Part shown: positions 34,753-46,721 of the stretch, piece by piece | How positions within the stretch are numbered: the stretch's first letter is position 1 | Layout: the number at the start of each line of letters is the position of its first letter | From: Demequina sp. | GTDB taxonomy: Bacteria > Actinomycetota > Actinomycetes > Actinomycetales > Demequinaceae | Length of the DNA stretch: 50,932 nt | Reading direction: 5' to 3' | Assembly (NCBI RefSeq): GCF_016278775.1 | Contig: NZ_JADQBF010000083.1 | Location: 1-50,932 of the forward strand | Notes under the pieces: generated by a model | What the model was told of the DNA's origin: nothing | Database searches by the model: none | Seen by the model: the letters and a program-made list of their open reading frames with translations, nothing else | Made by a program: the position numbers and the translations under genes

Positions 34753-36186
34753 CTACGCCTCGACTTCAGAGCGGTCGCCCGACCACAGCGTGTGGAAGGT
34801 GCCTTCCTGGTCTATCCGCTTGTACGTATGAGCGCCAAAGAAGTCCCGTTGAGCCTGGATGAGCGCCGCGGGCAAGCGTTCAGAACGCATCGAGTCGTAG
34901 TACGCCAGCGATGACCCGAAGGCCGGCACCGGCACGCCTGCGAGCCCGGCTTGAGCGACGATGCGTCGCCACCCGGACAATCCGTTGGCTATCCCGTCGG
35001 TGAAGTAGGGGTCGACCAAGAGGCTGGGCAGTTCTGGGTTGCGCTCGTACGCCTCCGTGATGCGATTGAGGAAACGTGCCCTGATGATGCACCCGCCGCG
35101 CCAGATGCGCGCCATCGCCCCGCGATCGATGTTCCAGCCGTACTCCTCGGAAGCCGCCTGAATCTGATCGAAGCCCTGTGCATACGCCACCACCTTGGAG
35201 GCGTAGAGGGCGACGCGCACGTCTTCGATGAAGCCCTCTTCGTTGCCGATGTGGAAGTCACCGGCCGAGGAACTCAGCAGTTCATGGCCAGCCTCTCGCT
35301 GAGCCCTCTGCGACGAGATGGCTCGCGCAAACGTGGCCTCAGCAATGCCTGTCACTGGCACGCCCAAGTCGAGGGCGCTCTGCACGGTCCATCGCCCCGT
35401 GCCCTTCTGCGCCGCCTCGTCCACGATCACATCGACGAGTGGCTTGCCCGTCTTGGCGTCCTTGTGCGCCAACACCTCGGCCGTGATTTCGATGAGGAAA
35501 CTCTCGAGCTCTCCCTGGTTCCACTCGGCGAAGATCTTCGCGATCTCCTTGGGTTCCAGGTCGAGGCCCTCACGCAGCAAGGAGTAGGCCTCAGCGATCA
35601 GCTGCATGTCCGCATACTCGATGCCGTTGTGCACCATCTTCACAAAGTGCCCGGCGCCGTCCGGACCCACGTGGGTGCAACACGGCACCCCGTCGACCTG
35701 TGCCGAGATCTTCTCGAGGATGGGGCCAAGGGACGCGTATGACTCGGCGGGGCCACCCGGCATGATCGACGGTCCAAGCAACGCGCCCTCTTCGCCGCCA
35801 GAGACGCCGGAGCCGACGAACAGGATGCCCTTGTCGCTCAACTCGGCCTCGCGTCGGCGTGTGTCAGGAAAGTGGGCGTTGCCAGCGTCGACGATGATGT
35901 CGCCCTTGTCTACCAGCGGCACGAGCGCGTCGATGACGGCATCAGTAGCAGCGCCTGCCTGGACCATCACGACGATCTTGCGGGGCTTCTCGAGCGAGGC
36001 CACGAAGTCCTCAAGGGACTCAGAGCCGAGAAACACACCTTCGTCGCCGTGCTCGTCGAGCAAGGACCGCATCTTCTCTGGGCTGCGGTTGTGGACCGCC
36101 ACGGTAAAGCCATTGCGGGCAAAGTTCCGCGCGAGGTTGCGGCCCATCACTGCAAGGCCGGTCACGCCAATCTGGGCAAGCGCCAT
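34753..36186 (-). CDS. gnd: 6-phosphogluconate dehydrogenase (decarboxylating)
   Basis: 477 aa, the long form of the family, converting 6-phosphogluconate to ribulose 5-phosphate with NADP+. The Rossmann start IGVTGLAVMGRNLARN, the HNRSPEK segment that fits NADP specificity, and the substrate/catalytic region GPDGAGHFVKMVHNGIEY are intact, as is the C-terminal HTLWSGDRSEVEA end. ATG with AAGGAAG upstream. A divergent 124-base gap to the DUF3000 gene contains no clear element. Confidence 0.96.
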   Translation of the reverse strand: MALAQIGVTGLAVMGRNLARNFARNGFTVAVHNRSPEKMRSLLDEHGDEGVFLGSESLEDFVASLEKPRKIVVMVQAGAATDAVIDALVPLVDKGDIIVDAGNAHFPDTRRREAELSDKGILFVGSGVSGGEEGALLGPSIMPGGPAESYASLGPILEKISAQVDGVPCCTHVGPDGAGHFVKMVHNGIEYADMQLIAEAYSLLREGLDLEPKEIAKIFAEWNQGELESFLIEITAEVLAHKDAKTGKPLVDVIVDEAAQKGTGRWTVQSALDLGVPVTGIAEATFARAISSQRAQREAGHELLSSSAGDFHIGNEEGFIEDVRVALYASKVVAYAQGFDQIQAASEEYGWNIDRGAMARIWRGGCIIRARFLNRITEAYERNPELPSLLVDPYFTDGIANGLSGWRRIVAQAGLAGVPVPAFGSSLAYYDSMRSERLPAALIQAQRDFFGAHTYKRIDQEGTFHTLWSGDRSEVEA

Positions 36187-36310
36187 GTCACTTCCTTGTC
36201 CATCAGAGGTTCGGCAACCCAGCCTAGACGGGATTGCCGCCAGGGGCCTACCCGCGCTACGGAGGGCGTGGCGTACCAGCCCGAAGGAGACCGCGCCATA
36301 GGCTCAAGCC

Positions 36311-36865
36311 ATGAATGCCACGGCCGTTCCGGCCGCGTTCCGTGAGGCGCTGCTGTCCTTGAAAGGAGCGCGTACCCGTCGTGACGTGCGCTTGGTCGAG
36401 ACGCCCGCGCCGTCGCGCATCGCGCCGTTCGCCGTGGCCATCAACGGCACCGTCTTGCCGGAAGAACTCGAGACGACTGGCCGCTTTGTGGCGCTCCACG
36501 ATCCCGCAGGCCAGGACGCGTGGGACGGCACTTTCCGGGTCATCGCCCTGGTGCAAGCGCAAGTCGAGGCGGAAGTGGGTCAAGACGACCTGTGGGCCGA
36601 CGCGGCGTGGTCGTGGCTCAACGAGGCCCTCGCACATGTGCCCCACGACCAGTTCGGCGGCACCGTCACCAAGGTGGTGTCGCGATCCTTCGGGCAACTC
36701 GCTGAACGCGATGACCACGTGACCGTCGAACTGCGGGTGTCGTGGACTCCGACCGATTCAGACCTTGCCCCTCACGTCGTTGCGTGGACGGAACTGCTGG
36801 CCATGTGCGCCGGCGTTCCACCTGCGCCCCAGGGGCTCTCCGCGCTTCCAGGAGGACATGCATGA
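36311..36865 (+). CDS. DUF3000 family protein
   Basis: 184 aa. The N-terminus (FREALLSLKGARTRRDVRL), the EETPAPSRIAPFAVAI-like stretch (here VETPAPSRIAPFAVAI) and the motif FGGTVTKVVSRSFG match the actinobacterial DUF3000 family, which is regularly found directly before ribonuclease D as here. Function unknown. TAGGCT lies 6 bases before the ATG and no good ribosome-binding site is visible, so it may be leaderless. It overlaps rnd by 4 bases. Confidence 0.85.
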   Translation: MNATAVPAAFREALLSLKGARTRRDVRLVETPAPSRIAPFAVAINGTVLPEELETTGRFVALHDPAGQDAWDGTFRVIALVQAQVEAEVGQDDLWADAAWSWLNEALAHVPHDQFGGTVTKVVSRSFGQLAERDDHVTVELRVSWTPTDSDLAPHVVAWTELLAMCAGVPPAPQGLSALPGGHA

Positions 36866-38136
36866 CCGCATCACCAGAAGAGCACTTGGCAGATGACGCC
36901 GACACCCCAGAGCCGATCCTGCTGACCGAACCGGCCGACGGCGTTCCTCGCGTCATCACGACCGAGGCCGAGTTGCGGGTAGCGATCGAAGCGTTTTCCG
37001 CCGGCGAGGGGCCTATCGCGGCCGACGCCGAACGCGCCTCCGGTTTCCGTTACGGCCAGACCACGTACTTGGCGCAGTTCAAGCGCGCTGGCGCTGGCAT
37101 CGCCTTGATCGACACCGCGGCCTTGCCGGACCTGAGCGCCTTTCACGAGGCCATGGGAGACGCGGAGTACGTGTTTCACGCGGCGAGCCAAGATCTTCCA
37201 GGCATGAAGGATCTCGGCATCTTGCCAGCGGCCATTTTCGATACCGAGTTGGCTGCGCGGCTTCTGGGGTGGCCCAAGGTGGGTCTCGCCTCAGTGGTGG
37301 AGCGGGAGCTCGGGTTTGCGCTGGCAAAGGAGCATTCCGCCCAGGACTGGTCGGTGCGACCGCTACCGGACTCATGGCTCGCCTATGCGGCGCTCGACGT
37401 CGAGATCCTGATCGAACTCCGCGCGGGCCTTGCGGCGCACCTCGAGGCGGCGGGAAAGACCGAGTGGGCGCGTCAAGAGTTCGAGGCCGTGCGCCTCGCT
37501 CCCCCGGCAGAGCCACGAGTCGACCCGTGGAGGCGCACGTCAGGGACGCACACGATTCGCGAACAGCGCGGCCTTGCGATCATCAAGTCCTTGTGGGAAG
37601 AGCGCGAACGCGAGGCTCAACGCCGAGACGTCACGCCGGGGCGCGTCTTGAGAGACGCCGCGATCGTGGCAGCAGCGCGAGCCAAACCCGCCAACCTCGA
37701 CGCCCTCCTGGAGATTCCGGAGTGGCGCACCCGCGGCACCAAGAAGGCGGCACCGAGGTGGTGGCCGTCCATCGAGGCGGCGCTCCACCTCTCCGAGAAG
37801 GCGCTCCCTGCCCGGCGCGCGCCCGCAGGGGACGGTCCCCCACCGCCACGGGCGTGGCCAGACAAGCGACCAGAGGCCGCCACGAGGCTCACCGAGGCGA
37901 AGGCCGCCCTGGCCGAGCTGAGCGAGCGCCACGAGGTGCCCGTCGAGAACCTGCTTCAGCCCGATGCCGCCAGGCGCGCGTGTTGGGAATACCGCGACGG
38001 CGGCGTCGGCTGGATCAAGGACTTTCTTGCCTCACGATCGGCACGGCCGTGGCAAATCGAGCTCACAGCGAAGCCACTCGCTGAGGCATTCACGCGGGCG
38101 GAAGTGTTGGAGCCAGAAGAGGCTCCGACCGACTAA
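36862..38136 (+). CDS. rnd: Ribonuclease D-like 3'-5' exonuclease
   Basis: 424 aa DEDDy exonuclease with a C-terminal HRDC domain (about 215-295). Exo I has D55/E57 (IAADAERASGF), Exo II is in FHAASQDLPGM, and Exo III in SWLAYAALDVEIL carries the Tyr and last Asp. It trims structured RNA such as tRNA precursors in E. coli. The ATG at 36862 has GGAGG upstream and overlaps the DUF3000 stop. The 3' end overlaps the convergent dxs stop by 4 bases. Confidence 0.92.
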   Translation: MTASPEEHLADDADTPEPILLTEPADGVPRVITTEAELRVAIEAFSAGEGPIAADAERASGFRYGQTTYLAQFKRAGAGIALIDTAALPDLSAFHEAMGDAEYVFHAASQDLPGMKDLGILPAAIFDTELAARLLGWPKVGLASVVERELGFALAKEHSAQDWSVRPLPDSWLAYAALDVEILIELRAGLAAHLEAAGKTEWARQEFEAVRLAPPAEPRVDPWRRTSGTHTIREQRGLAIIKSLWEEREREAQRRDVTPGRVLRDAAIVAAARAKPANLDALLEIPEWRTRGTKKAAPRWWPSIEAALHLSEKALPARRAPAGDGPPPPRAWPDKRPEAATRLTEAKAALAELSERHEVPVENLLQPDAARRACWEYRDGGVGWIKDFLASRSARPWQIELTAKPLAEAFTRAEVLEPEEAPTD

Positions 38137-39989
38137 GACAGGCGCACGGCTGCGGCGTCGGCAATCACAGAGGCCTCAAGACCCACCTGTTCAAGCACCT
38201 GAGCGCGGGAGGCATGCGCGAGAAACTCGCGCGGCACTCCGTGGTGAGACCAGTGGACCTCCCGGCCAGCGAGCCGAGCAAATTCCGCCCATTCCTCCCC
38301 CACCCCGGCGTCGGTCAGGCCGTCCTCCACCGTGACCACCAGCTCCGCGTCTCCGAGTACCTCCAGAAGCCCTTCGGGGACCGGGTGTACCCACGTTGAC
38401 GTCGCCGCGATCACCGACGTTCCTCCCGCGGCGAGCTTGCCTGCCACTTCTATGGCGGTACCAGCCATCGCACCGATCCCGAAAACGACCACTTGCGGGC
38501 GCTCACCATGCTCGGCGAGCACCTCGATGTCTTCGACACTGCGTACCGCTGGCATGGGCTCACCCACGGCGCCCTTGGGGTAGCGCACCACCGTGGGGGC
38601 GTCGTCGACGTCAAGTGCCGTACGGAAGGCCTCCCTGAACGTCGGCTCGTCGCGCGGGGCCGCCATCCGCAGCCCGGGAACGTGACGAAGCAGCGCCATA
38701 TCCCACATGCCGTTGTGACTGGGGCCATCGTCTCCCGTGATCCCTGCCCGGTCGAGCATGAATGTCACGCCCGCCTTATGCAAGGCCACGTCCATCAGCA
38801 GTTGGTCGAATGCGCGGTTCAGGAACGTCGCGTACACCGCAACGACGGGATGCATTCCGGAGAAGGCAAGGCCAGCTGCTGTCGTCACTGCGTGTTGCTC
38901 TGCGATCCCCACGTCAATCACGCGGCCGGGGAACGCGTCTGCGAAGGGCTGGAGCCCCACCGGCTGAAGCATGGCGGCCGTGATGCCCACAAGGTCGTCT
39001 CGCTCGGCGCCGGCCGCCAGCATCTCGTCGGCAAAGACGGCGGTCCACCCAAAGCGTGATTGCTCCACCGGCAGCCCGGTCTCCGGATGGATCTGCCCGA
39101 CGGCGTGAAAGCGGTCGGCCATGTCCTGTTCTGCGGGCTCGTAGCCGCGCCCCTTCTCGGTCACCACGTGCACGATGACAGGCGAGCCGTAGCCCTTGGC
39201 GTGCGTCAGCGCGGCCTCGACTTGCGCGAGATCGTGACCATCGACCGGCCCCATGTACTTGAGGCCGAGATCCTCGAACATGCCCTGGGGCCCGATGAGC
39301 CCCTTGAGCGCCCGCTTGCCGTGCATCACCGTCTGATACGTGAAGTCTCGGAACGGACCGCGCCCTTGGAACGTGCGCTTGCCCCAACTGAGGAAGTCTT
39401 CATAGGCAGGCGACGTACGCATGCCGTCAAGCCGACGCGCAAGCCCGCCAATCGTCGGCGCGTACGACCTGCCGTTGTCGTTGACCACGATCACGACCCG
39501 GTCGTCGCAATCGGCGAGCGAGTTGAGCGCCTCCCACGCCATGCCGCCCGTGAGCGCACCGTCGCCGATGATCGCCACCGTCGTCCTGTCTGTCTCGCCG
39601 CGTAGCGTGTGGCCCCTCGCGATGCCAGCCGCCCACGAGAGAGCCGTCGAGGCGTGAGAGTTCTCGACCACGTCGTGATCGGACTCAGCGCGAGAGGGGT
39701 AGCCAGCCAGTCCCCCGCGCTTGCGCAACGTGGAGAAGTCACGCCTGCCCGTCAGGAGTTTGTGAACGTACGACTGGTGACCGGTGTCGAAGACGATGCG
39801 ATCGAACGGCGAGTCGAATACCCGGTGGAGCGCCAGCGTCAGTTCGACGACGCCAAGGTTGGGGCCGAGGTGGCCGCCGGATTTCGACACGGCATCGACC
39901 AGGTAGCGCCTGATCTCTTCCGCGAGTTCGCTCAGTTCGGCCCCGTTGAGCGAGCGCACATCGCGCGGTGACTCGATGCGCTCCAGCAC
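38133..39989 (-). CDS. dxs: 1-deoxy-D-xylulose-5-phosphate synthase
   Basis: 618 aa thiamine diphosphate enzyme that condenses pyruvate and glyceraldehyde 3-phosphate, the first step of the MEP isoprenoid route (feeding menaquinone and polyprenol synthesis). The ThDP-binding motif starts GDGALTGGMAWEALN, with DNGRSYAPTIGGL after it; the catalytic Glu is in GIAEQHAVT. GTG start with AGGAGAAGAGC upstream. It lies downstream of aconitase across a hairpin-containing 81-base gap. Confidence 0.96.
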   Translation of the reverse strand: MLERIESPRDVRSLNGAELSELAEEIRRYLVDAVSKSGGHLGPNLGVVELTLALHRVFDSPFDRIVFDTGHQSYVHKLLTGRRDFSTLRKRGGLAGYPSRAESDHDVVENSHASTALSWAAGIARGHTLRGETDRTTVAIIGDGALTGGMAWEALNSLADCDDRVVIVVNDNGRSYAPTIGGLARRLDGMRTSPAYEDFLSWGKRTFQGRGPFRDFTYQTVMHGKRALKGLIGPQGMFEDLGLKYMGPVDGHDLAQVEAALTHAKGYGSPVIVHVVTEKGRGYEPAEQDMADRFHAVGQIHPETGLPVEQSRFGWTAVFADEMLAAGAERDDLVGITAAMLQPVGLQPFADAFPGRVIDVGIAEQHAVTTAAGLAFSGMHPVVAVYATFLNRAFDQLLMDVALHKAGVTFMLDRAGITGDDGPSHNGMWDMALLRHVPGLRMAAPRDEPTFREAFRTALDVDDAPTVVRYPKGAVGEPMPAVRSVEDIEVLAEHGERPQVVVFGIGAMAGTAIEVAGKLAAGGTSVIAATSTWVHPVPEGLLEVLGDAELVVTVEDGLTDAGVGEEWAEFARLAGREVHWSHHGVPREFLAHASRAQVLEQVGLEASVIADAAAVRLS

Positions 39990-40035
39990 GCTCTTCTCCT
40001 GACATTCGAGGTCGTCTCACTGTAAGTCCTGCAAC

Positions 40036-40064
40036 GCGCGCGGGCGAACTTCGGTTCCGCGCGC
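40036..40064 (-). terminator. GC-rich hairpin between acn and dxs
   Basis: GCGCGCG (40036-40042) pairs with CGCGCGC (40058-40064), and inside it GAAC/GTTC (40046-40049 and 40054-40057) closes a tetraloop that reads UUCG on the plus strand. Three bases bulge at 40043-40045. There is no T-run, so it may be a weak terminator or RNA-stability element for the acn transcript. Confidence 0.4.
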
Positions 40065-40070
40065 CGCACG

Positions 40071-42881
<2,811 letters not shown>

Positions 42882-42929
42882 TGCGCTCCTTGACTCGTGA
42901 GGTTCCATCCTACCGAGACGGAAGTCCCA

Positions 42930-44120
42930 CTACTCGGTGCGCGCGAAGCTCGCCACAGTTTCGACGTGGTGCGTCATGGGGAACAGGTCGAAAGCCTGAA
43001 TCTCTTCCACGGTGTAGCCGCACTCGGCGAGGGTCTTCGCGTCCCTCGCAAGTGCCACGGGGTCGCACGCGACGTAGACGATGCGGGCGGGCTCGAGCGA
43101 GGCGATCGCCTGGATGGTCGCGGCCTTGGCGCCCGACCGCGGCGGGTCGAGCACGACCGCTCCGCGCGACCAGTCCTCGTCGGCGGCGGTCATGGCGGCA
43201 ACCGTTCGCCGGGTGTCGCCAGCGACCGCGGTCGCGCTGGGATAGCCGCGCAGGTTCTGCTGCAGACTCGTCTTTCCCTTGGTGTGAGTACCCGCGAGTT
43301 CCACGGCGGTGACATCGCGTCCCTCCGCAGCGAACGGCACGGCGAAGAGCCCCGCGCCCGAGTACAGGTCGAGCACGCGAGGCGCATCCCCCACCAAGCG
43401 CAACACCTCCGCGAGAAGCACACCAGGCGCCTCGCGGTGCACCTGCCAGAACTCCCCCGCCCGCAACCCGTAGGCGAAACTCCTTCCCCCTGCCGTCACG
43501 GTCTCCGTGAGGATTTTGGGGTCGCCCTTGCCTCGTGACACGTAGGTCTCGCCAAAGGAGGTGGTCGCCACCTCGATGAGTTGGCCAGGTTCCGCCTTCG
43601 CGGCCAGCAGCGCCTCCTCGGCCTCCTCCACCGCGAGAGGCATGGCCTGCAGAGTGTGCCTCACACCGCTTCCCGGCACGGCCATCGTGGCCCTGCCGTC
43701 TTCGCCCGCAAGCGCCGACACCCTCGTGCGATAGCGCAGCCCGGCCCTGTCGTCGTCCCCTGGGGCCGCGCGCACGTCGCCTTCGTACTCAATCCCGGCG
43801 AAGCGCGCCAGCGACTCGCGCACCACCGACAGCTTCCACTGACGCTGAGCGGCAAGCGCGACATGCCCCAGCTCTGCGCCTCCCACCCCACCGATCGCTG
43901 CCTCCGGCCACGGGTGCTCGACCCTGTCTGGCGAGGCCTCGAGCACCTGCGTCACGGCGGCGTTCCAGAACCGGGCGTCCGCGGCCGGGTCGTCTACCTC
44001 CGCCTCGACCACCTCGCCGGGGAGTCCGCCGCGCACAAACACCGCTCGCCCCTCGTGTCTGGCGATGCAGTGGCCGCCGTGCGCAGGGGCGCCGACGGTA
44101 AGGCGAAGAGTCTGGGTCAC
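42930..44120 (-). CDS. TrmA/RlmD-family uracil-C5 RNA methyltransferase with TRAM domain
   Basis: 396 aa. N-terminal TRAM/OB domain (about 1-60, RLTVGAPAHGGHCIAR), then a Rossmann methyltransferase with VLDLYSGAGLFAVPFA, VVLDPPRSG, nucleophile C352 in YVACDPVALARD and E387 in HHVETV. It should make 5-methyluridine in tRNA or rRNA; which target is not clear. GTG start overlapping the upstream permease stop as GTGA; a longer open frame to 44432 lies inside the permease. Corresponds to Rv2689c by position, from memory. Confidence 0.88.
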   Translation of the reverse strand: MTQTLRLTVGAPAHGGHCIARHEGRAVFVRGGLPGEVVEAEVDDPAADARFWNAAVTQVLEASPDRVEHPWPEAAIGGVGGAELGHVALAAQRQWKLSVVRESLARFAGIEYEGDVRAAPGDDDRAGLRYRTRVSALAGEDGRATMAVPGSGVRHTLQAMPLAVEEAEEALLAAKAEPGQLIEVATTSFGETYVSRGKGDPKILTETVTAGGRSFAYGLRAGEFWQVHREAPGVLLAEVLRLVGDAPRVLDLYSGAGLFAVPFAAEGRDVTAVELAGTHTKGKTSLQQNLRGYPSATAVAGDTRRTVAAMTAADEDWSRGAVVLDPPRSGAKAATIQAIASLEPARIVYVACDPVALARDAKTLAECGYTVEEIQAFDLFPMTHHVETVASFARTE

Positions 44121-46015
44121 TGGGGTTCCGGTCCTTGGATGATGCGGTCGTCTACGGGGCCCTCGCGGCGCGCGGATTCGAGCATCCACGGCACCGCACT
44201 CACCACCACGTTGGGCACATTGAGAAGTTGCGCACGTAGCCGTGCGGTGGCGCGGTTGTGAAGAAGTTGCTCCCACCAGCGGCCCACGATGTATTCGGGT
44301 ACGTACACGAACACTGCCTCTCTGGGTGAGGCATGGTGCATGTTCTTGACGTACTCCAGCATCGGGCCCACAAGATCCCGGTAGGGCGAGTCGAGCACCA
44401 CCAGCGGCGCGCCAAGGTCCATGGCCGCCCACCGGCGCTGCAGCGCCACGGAGGCTCCTCGGTCGATCTGCACGGTCACTGCCTTGAGCGTGCTGTGTCT
44501 GGCCGCCTTGGCGTAGGCGAGTGCGTGCAGCGCTGGTCGGTGCAGTTGCGCCACCAGCACGATGCCGTGTGTGGCGGAGGGAAGGCTTGGCGCCTTCGCG
44601 CCCGCGTCAAGCGAGATGTCCGCCTTGACGGCTGAGTAGTGGCGCTTGATGGAGTGCATCATCACCACCACAAGCACGATCAGCACAATCGCGATCCACG
44701 CGCCGTTGGCGAAATTGAACACCGCAGTCACGGCGAGCACGCCAATCGCCACCACCGAGGCGACCATGTGCAGAATCCGACGCCACTGAAGGGTCCACCG
44801 TTCGCGCGGATCCGTCGCCAGGTTCAGCTTGGCGGTCGTCCACTCGATCATTGCTCGCTGGCTCAACACGATCGCCGTGAAGACCCCCACGATGAACATG
44901 TGGACGATCCGGTCGACGCTGGCGTCAACCGCGACGACGATGGTGGCGGAGAGCGCGGCGACCAGCAGAACCGCGCCGCGCAGCACCAAGCGGTCGTTGC
45001 GCATCGCCATCTGCCGAGGCAAGACACCGTCGGAGGCCAGCAGCCCGGTCAACCGCGCGAATCGCCTGAAGACGGAGGTGGCGGCCGCGTACAGAATCGT
45101 GACCACGGAGATGCCCACCACCCACACGCCGATCACGTTGCCGAACACCTTTTCGGACACCTGCATCAGGATGGAGCCGCTGGACCACCCGGAGAGCCGG
45201 TAGGTCCAGGCCAGCCAACTGATCGCAAAGAAGGCAGCGGCGGCTGCGAACACGGCGGTCAGCAGTGTTCGAGAGGCCCGCTTACCCCGCGGCTCGGCGT
45301 GATAAGGGCCGGACGAGGCCAGGTGTTCAAGGCCAGTCGCCATGACGGCGCCAGAGGCGACGGCGCCCGCGTACGCGACCAGCACGGTCCACGTCGACGT
45401 TGCATCCGCCACCACCGCGTCTGTCCGATCCCCTCCGTGCCGCACTATGCCCACCACGGCGAGGACTCCCAGCACTACCAAGAATCCGTGCCAGACGGTC
45501 AACAGCACCCGACGCCGGTCCCGGACCCCTCGCAGGTTGGCGAGGGTCATGAAGGCGAGGGCGGTCACCGCGATGATCGCCTGGTTCCCTGACCACTCGG
45601 GAATGAGGAAGACCGTGACCTCGGCCATTGCCGAGACGGCGATCGACACGGTGAACAGGTAGTCGATCAGTAGCGATGCGCCGGTGATGATTCCGAACCG
45701 CTGACCCAGGCGGTCGCGAACCACCCCATAGTCGCCGCGCTCGTGAGGGAAGGCACGTACTTGTGAGGCGTATGCGCACCCGATCAACACCAGGATGATC
45801 ACCACGCCCGCCGCCATGTACGGAATCGCCGCCTGCTGAGAGCCCGATCGCAAGGCGACGACGACGGCGTCTGGGCCATACGCAACGGCCGATACGACGC
45901 CCGCGCCAAACACGGGAAGCGCCAGACGACTGCGCAGTGCTTGCGGCTTGGACAGGTCCGTGGCTACGGGCGCGCCAAAGACAAGTCGCTTCACTCGTTC
46001 AAGAAACCGTCGCAC
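44117..46015 (-). CDS. KimA-like APC-superfamily permease, probable potassium transporter
   Basis: 632 aa: about twelve membrane helices (30-470) and a soluble C-terminal domain (about 485-632). Alignment by eye to B. subtilis KimA, a K+/H+ symporter, is good at both ends: SAVAYGPD, GASLLIDYLFTVSIAVSA, VGVFTAIVLSQRAM, IKRHYSAV, and in the tail SPYRDLVGP and RWWEQLLHNRAT. Y46, D118, Y119, T227 and E230 match KimA K+-site residues, but KimA D36 is replaced by G39. Neighbouring TrkA genes support a potassium role. GTG at 46015 with AGGATGG upstream; the frame continues to 46351 inside ceoB. Confidence 0.8.
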   Translation of the reverse strand: MRRFLERVKRLVFGAPVATDLSKPQALRSRLALPVFGAGVVSAVAYGPDAVVVALRSGSQQAAIPYMAAGVVIILVLIGCAYASQVRAFPHERGDYGVVRDRLGQRFGIITGASLLIDYLFTVSIAVSAMAEVTVFLIPEWSGNQAIIAVTALAFMTLANLRGVRDRRRVLLTVWHGFLVVLGVLAVVGIVRHGGDRTDAVVADATSTWTVLVAYAGAVASGAVMATGLEHLASSGPYHAEPRGKRASRTLLTAVFAAAAAFFAISWLAWTYRLSGWSSGSILMQVSEKVFGNVIGVWVVGISVVTILYAAATSVFRRFARLTGLLASDGVLPRQMAMRNDRLVLRGAVLLVAALSATIVVAVDASVDRIVHMFIVGVFTAIVLSQRAMIEWTTAKLNLATDPRERWTLQWRRILHMVASVVAIGVLAVTAVFNFANGAWIAIVLIVLVVVMMHSIKRHYSAVKADISLDAGAKAPSLPSATHGIVLVAQLHRPALHALAYAKAARHSTLKAVTVQIDRGASVALQRRWAAMDLGAPLVVLDSPYRDLVGPMLEYVKNMHHASPREAVFVYVPEYIVGRWWEQLLHNRATARLRAQLLNVPNVVVSAVPWMLESARREGPVDDRIIQGPEPQ

Positions 46016-46055
46016 GTCGCACCATCCTAGGCTCCAGGCGGTATAGCGTGGTGGC

Positions 46056-46721
46056 GTGCACGTGGTGATCATGGGTTGTGGCCGAACTGGCGCCCGGTTG
46101 GCGAGCGATTTTGAGTCGCGCGGCCACACGGTGGCCATCATTGATGTGCGTGCCGACGCTTTCCGTCGGCTCCCCTCTGATTTCAAGGGCCAGAAGATCA
46201 CAGGGCTCGGATTCGACAGGGACACCCTGACGACGGCGGGCGTCGAAGAGGCGTACGCCTTCGCCGCCGTGTCCGATGGTGACAACTCGAACATCCTCGC
46301 AGCACGCGTCGTCCGTGAGACGTACGGCGTGGAGAACGTGGTGGCCCGCATCGCCGACTCTGGCCGGGCGGAGGTCTACCGACGGTTGGGAATTCCTACG
46401 GTGGCGCCGGTGCCGTGGACCGCGGCTCAGATTGTGACCCGCCTGCTACCTGGCGGTTCAGAGGGACTCTATGAAGACGCAGACGCGGGGCTGTCCATGC
46501 GCCGTCTTCCCTTCAACGACGCATGGGTGGGCCACACGTGCGAGCAGTTGGAGCGCGCGTCCGGCGCGCGAATCGCCTACCTCACCCGCTTCGGGGATGC
46601 CCTGCTGCCGGACGAAGACACCGTGCTTCAGGATGGGGACGACGTGTATGCCCTCGTCATGACAGCATCCGAACAGTCCGTGGTGAAGGTGTTCGGCCAC
46701 CCACCGAGGAAGGCGTCATGA
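46056..46721 (+). CDS. ceoB: TrkA-family potassium uptake regulatory subunit (CeoB)
   Basis: 221 aa with an N-terminal RCK/TrkA-N Rossmann domain (GCGRTGARLASDF, then the acidic IDVRAD that binds the NAD/nucleotide ribose) and a C-terminal TrkA-C domain (about 135-215). It is a cytoplasmic gating or regulatory subunit for a K+ transporter. GTG start only 40 bases from the divergent permease start, with TATAGC 8 bases upstream of the GTG. It overlaps ceoC as ATGA. Confidence 0.88.
   Translation: MHVVIMGCGRTGARLASDFESRGHTVAIIDVRADAFRRLPSDFKGQKITGLGFDRDTLTTAGVEEAYAFAAVSDGDNSNILAARVVRETYGVENVVARIADSGRAEVYRRLGIPTVAPVPWTAAQIVTRLLPGGSEGLYEDADAGLSMRRLPFNDAWVGHTCEQLERASGARIAYLTRFGDALLPDEDTVLQDGDDVYALVMTASEQSVVKVFGHPPRKAS

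Noticed and set aside
46016-46351. Upstream extension of the permease frame
   Set aside because: It is antisense to ceoB; KimA-like homology begins at the GTG at 46015.
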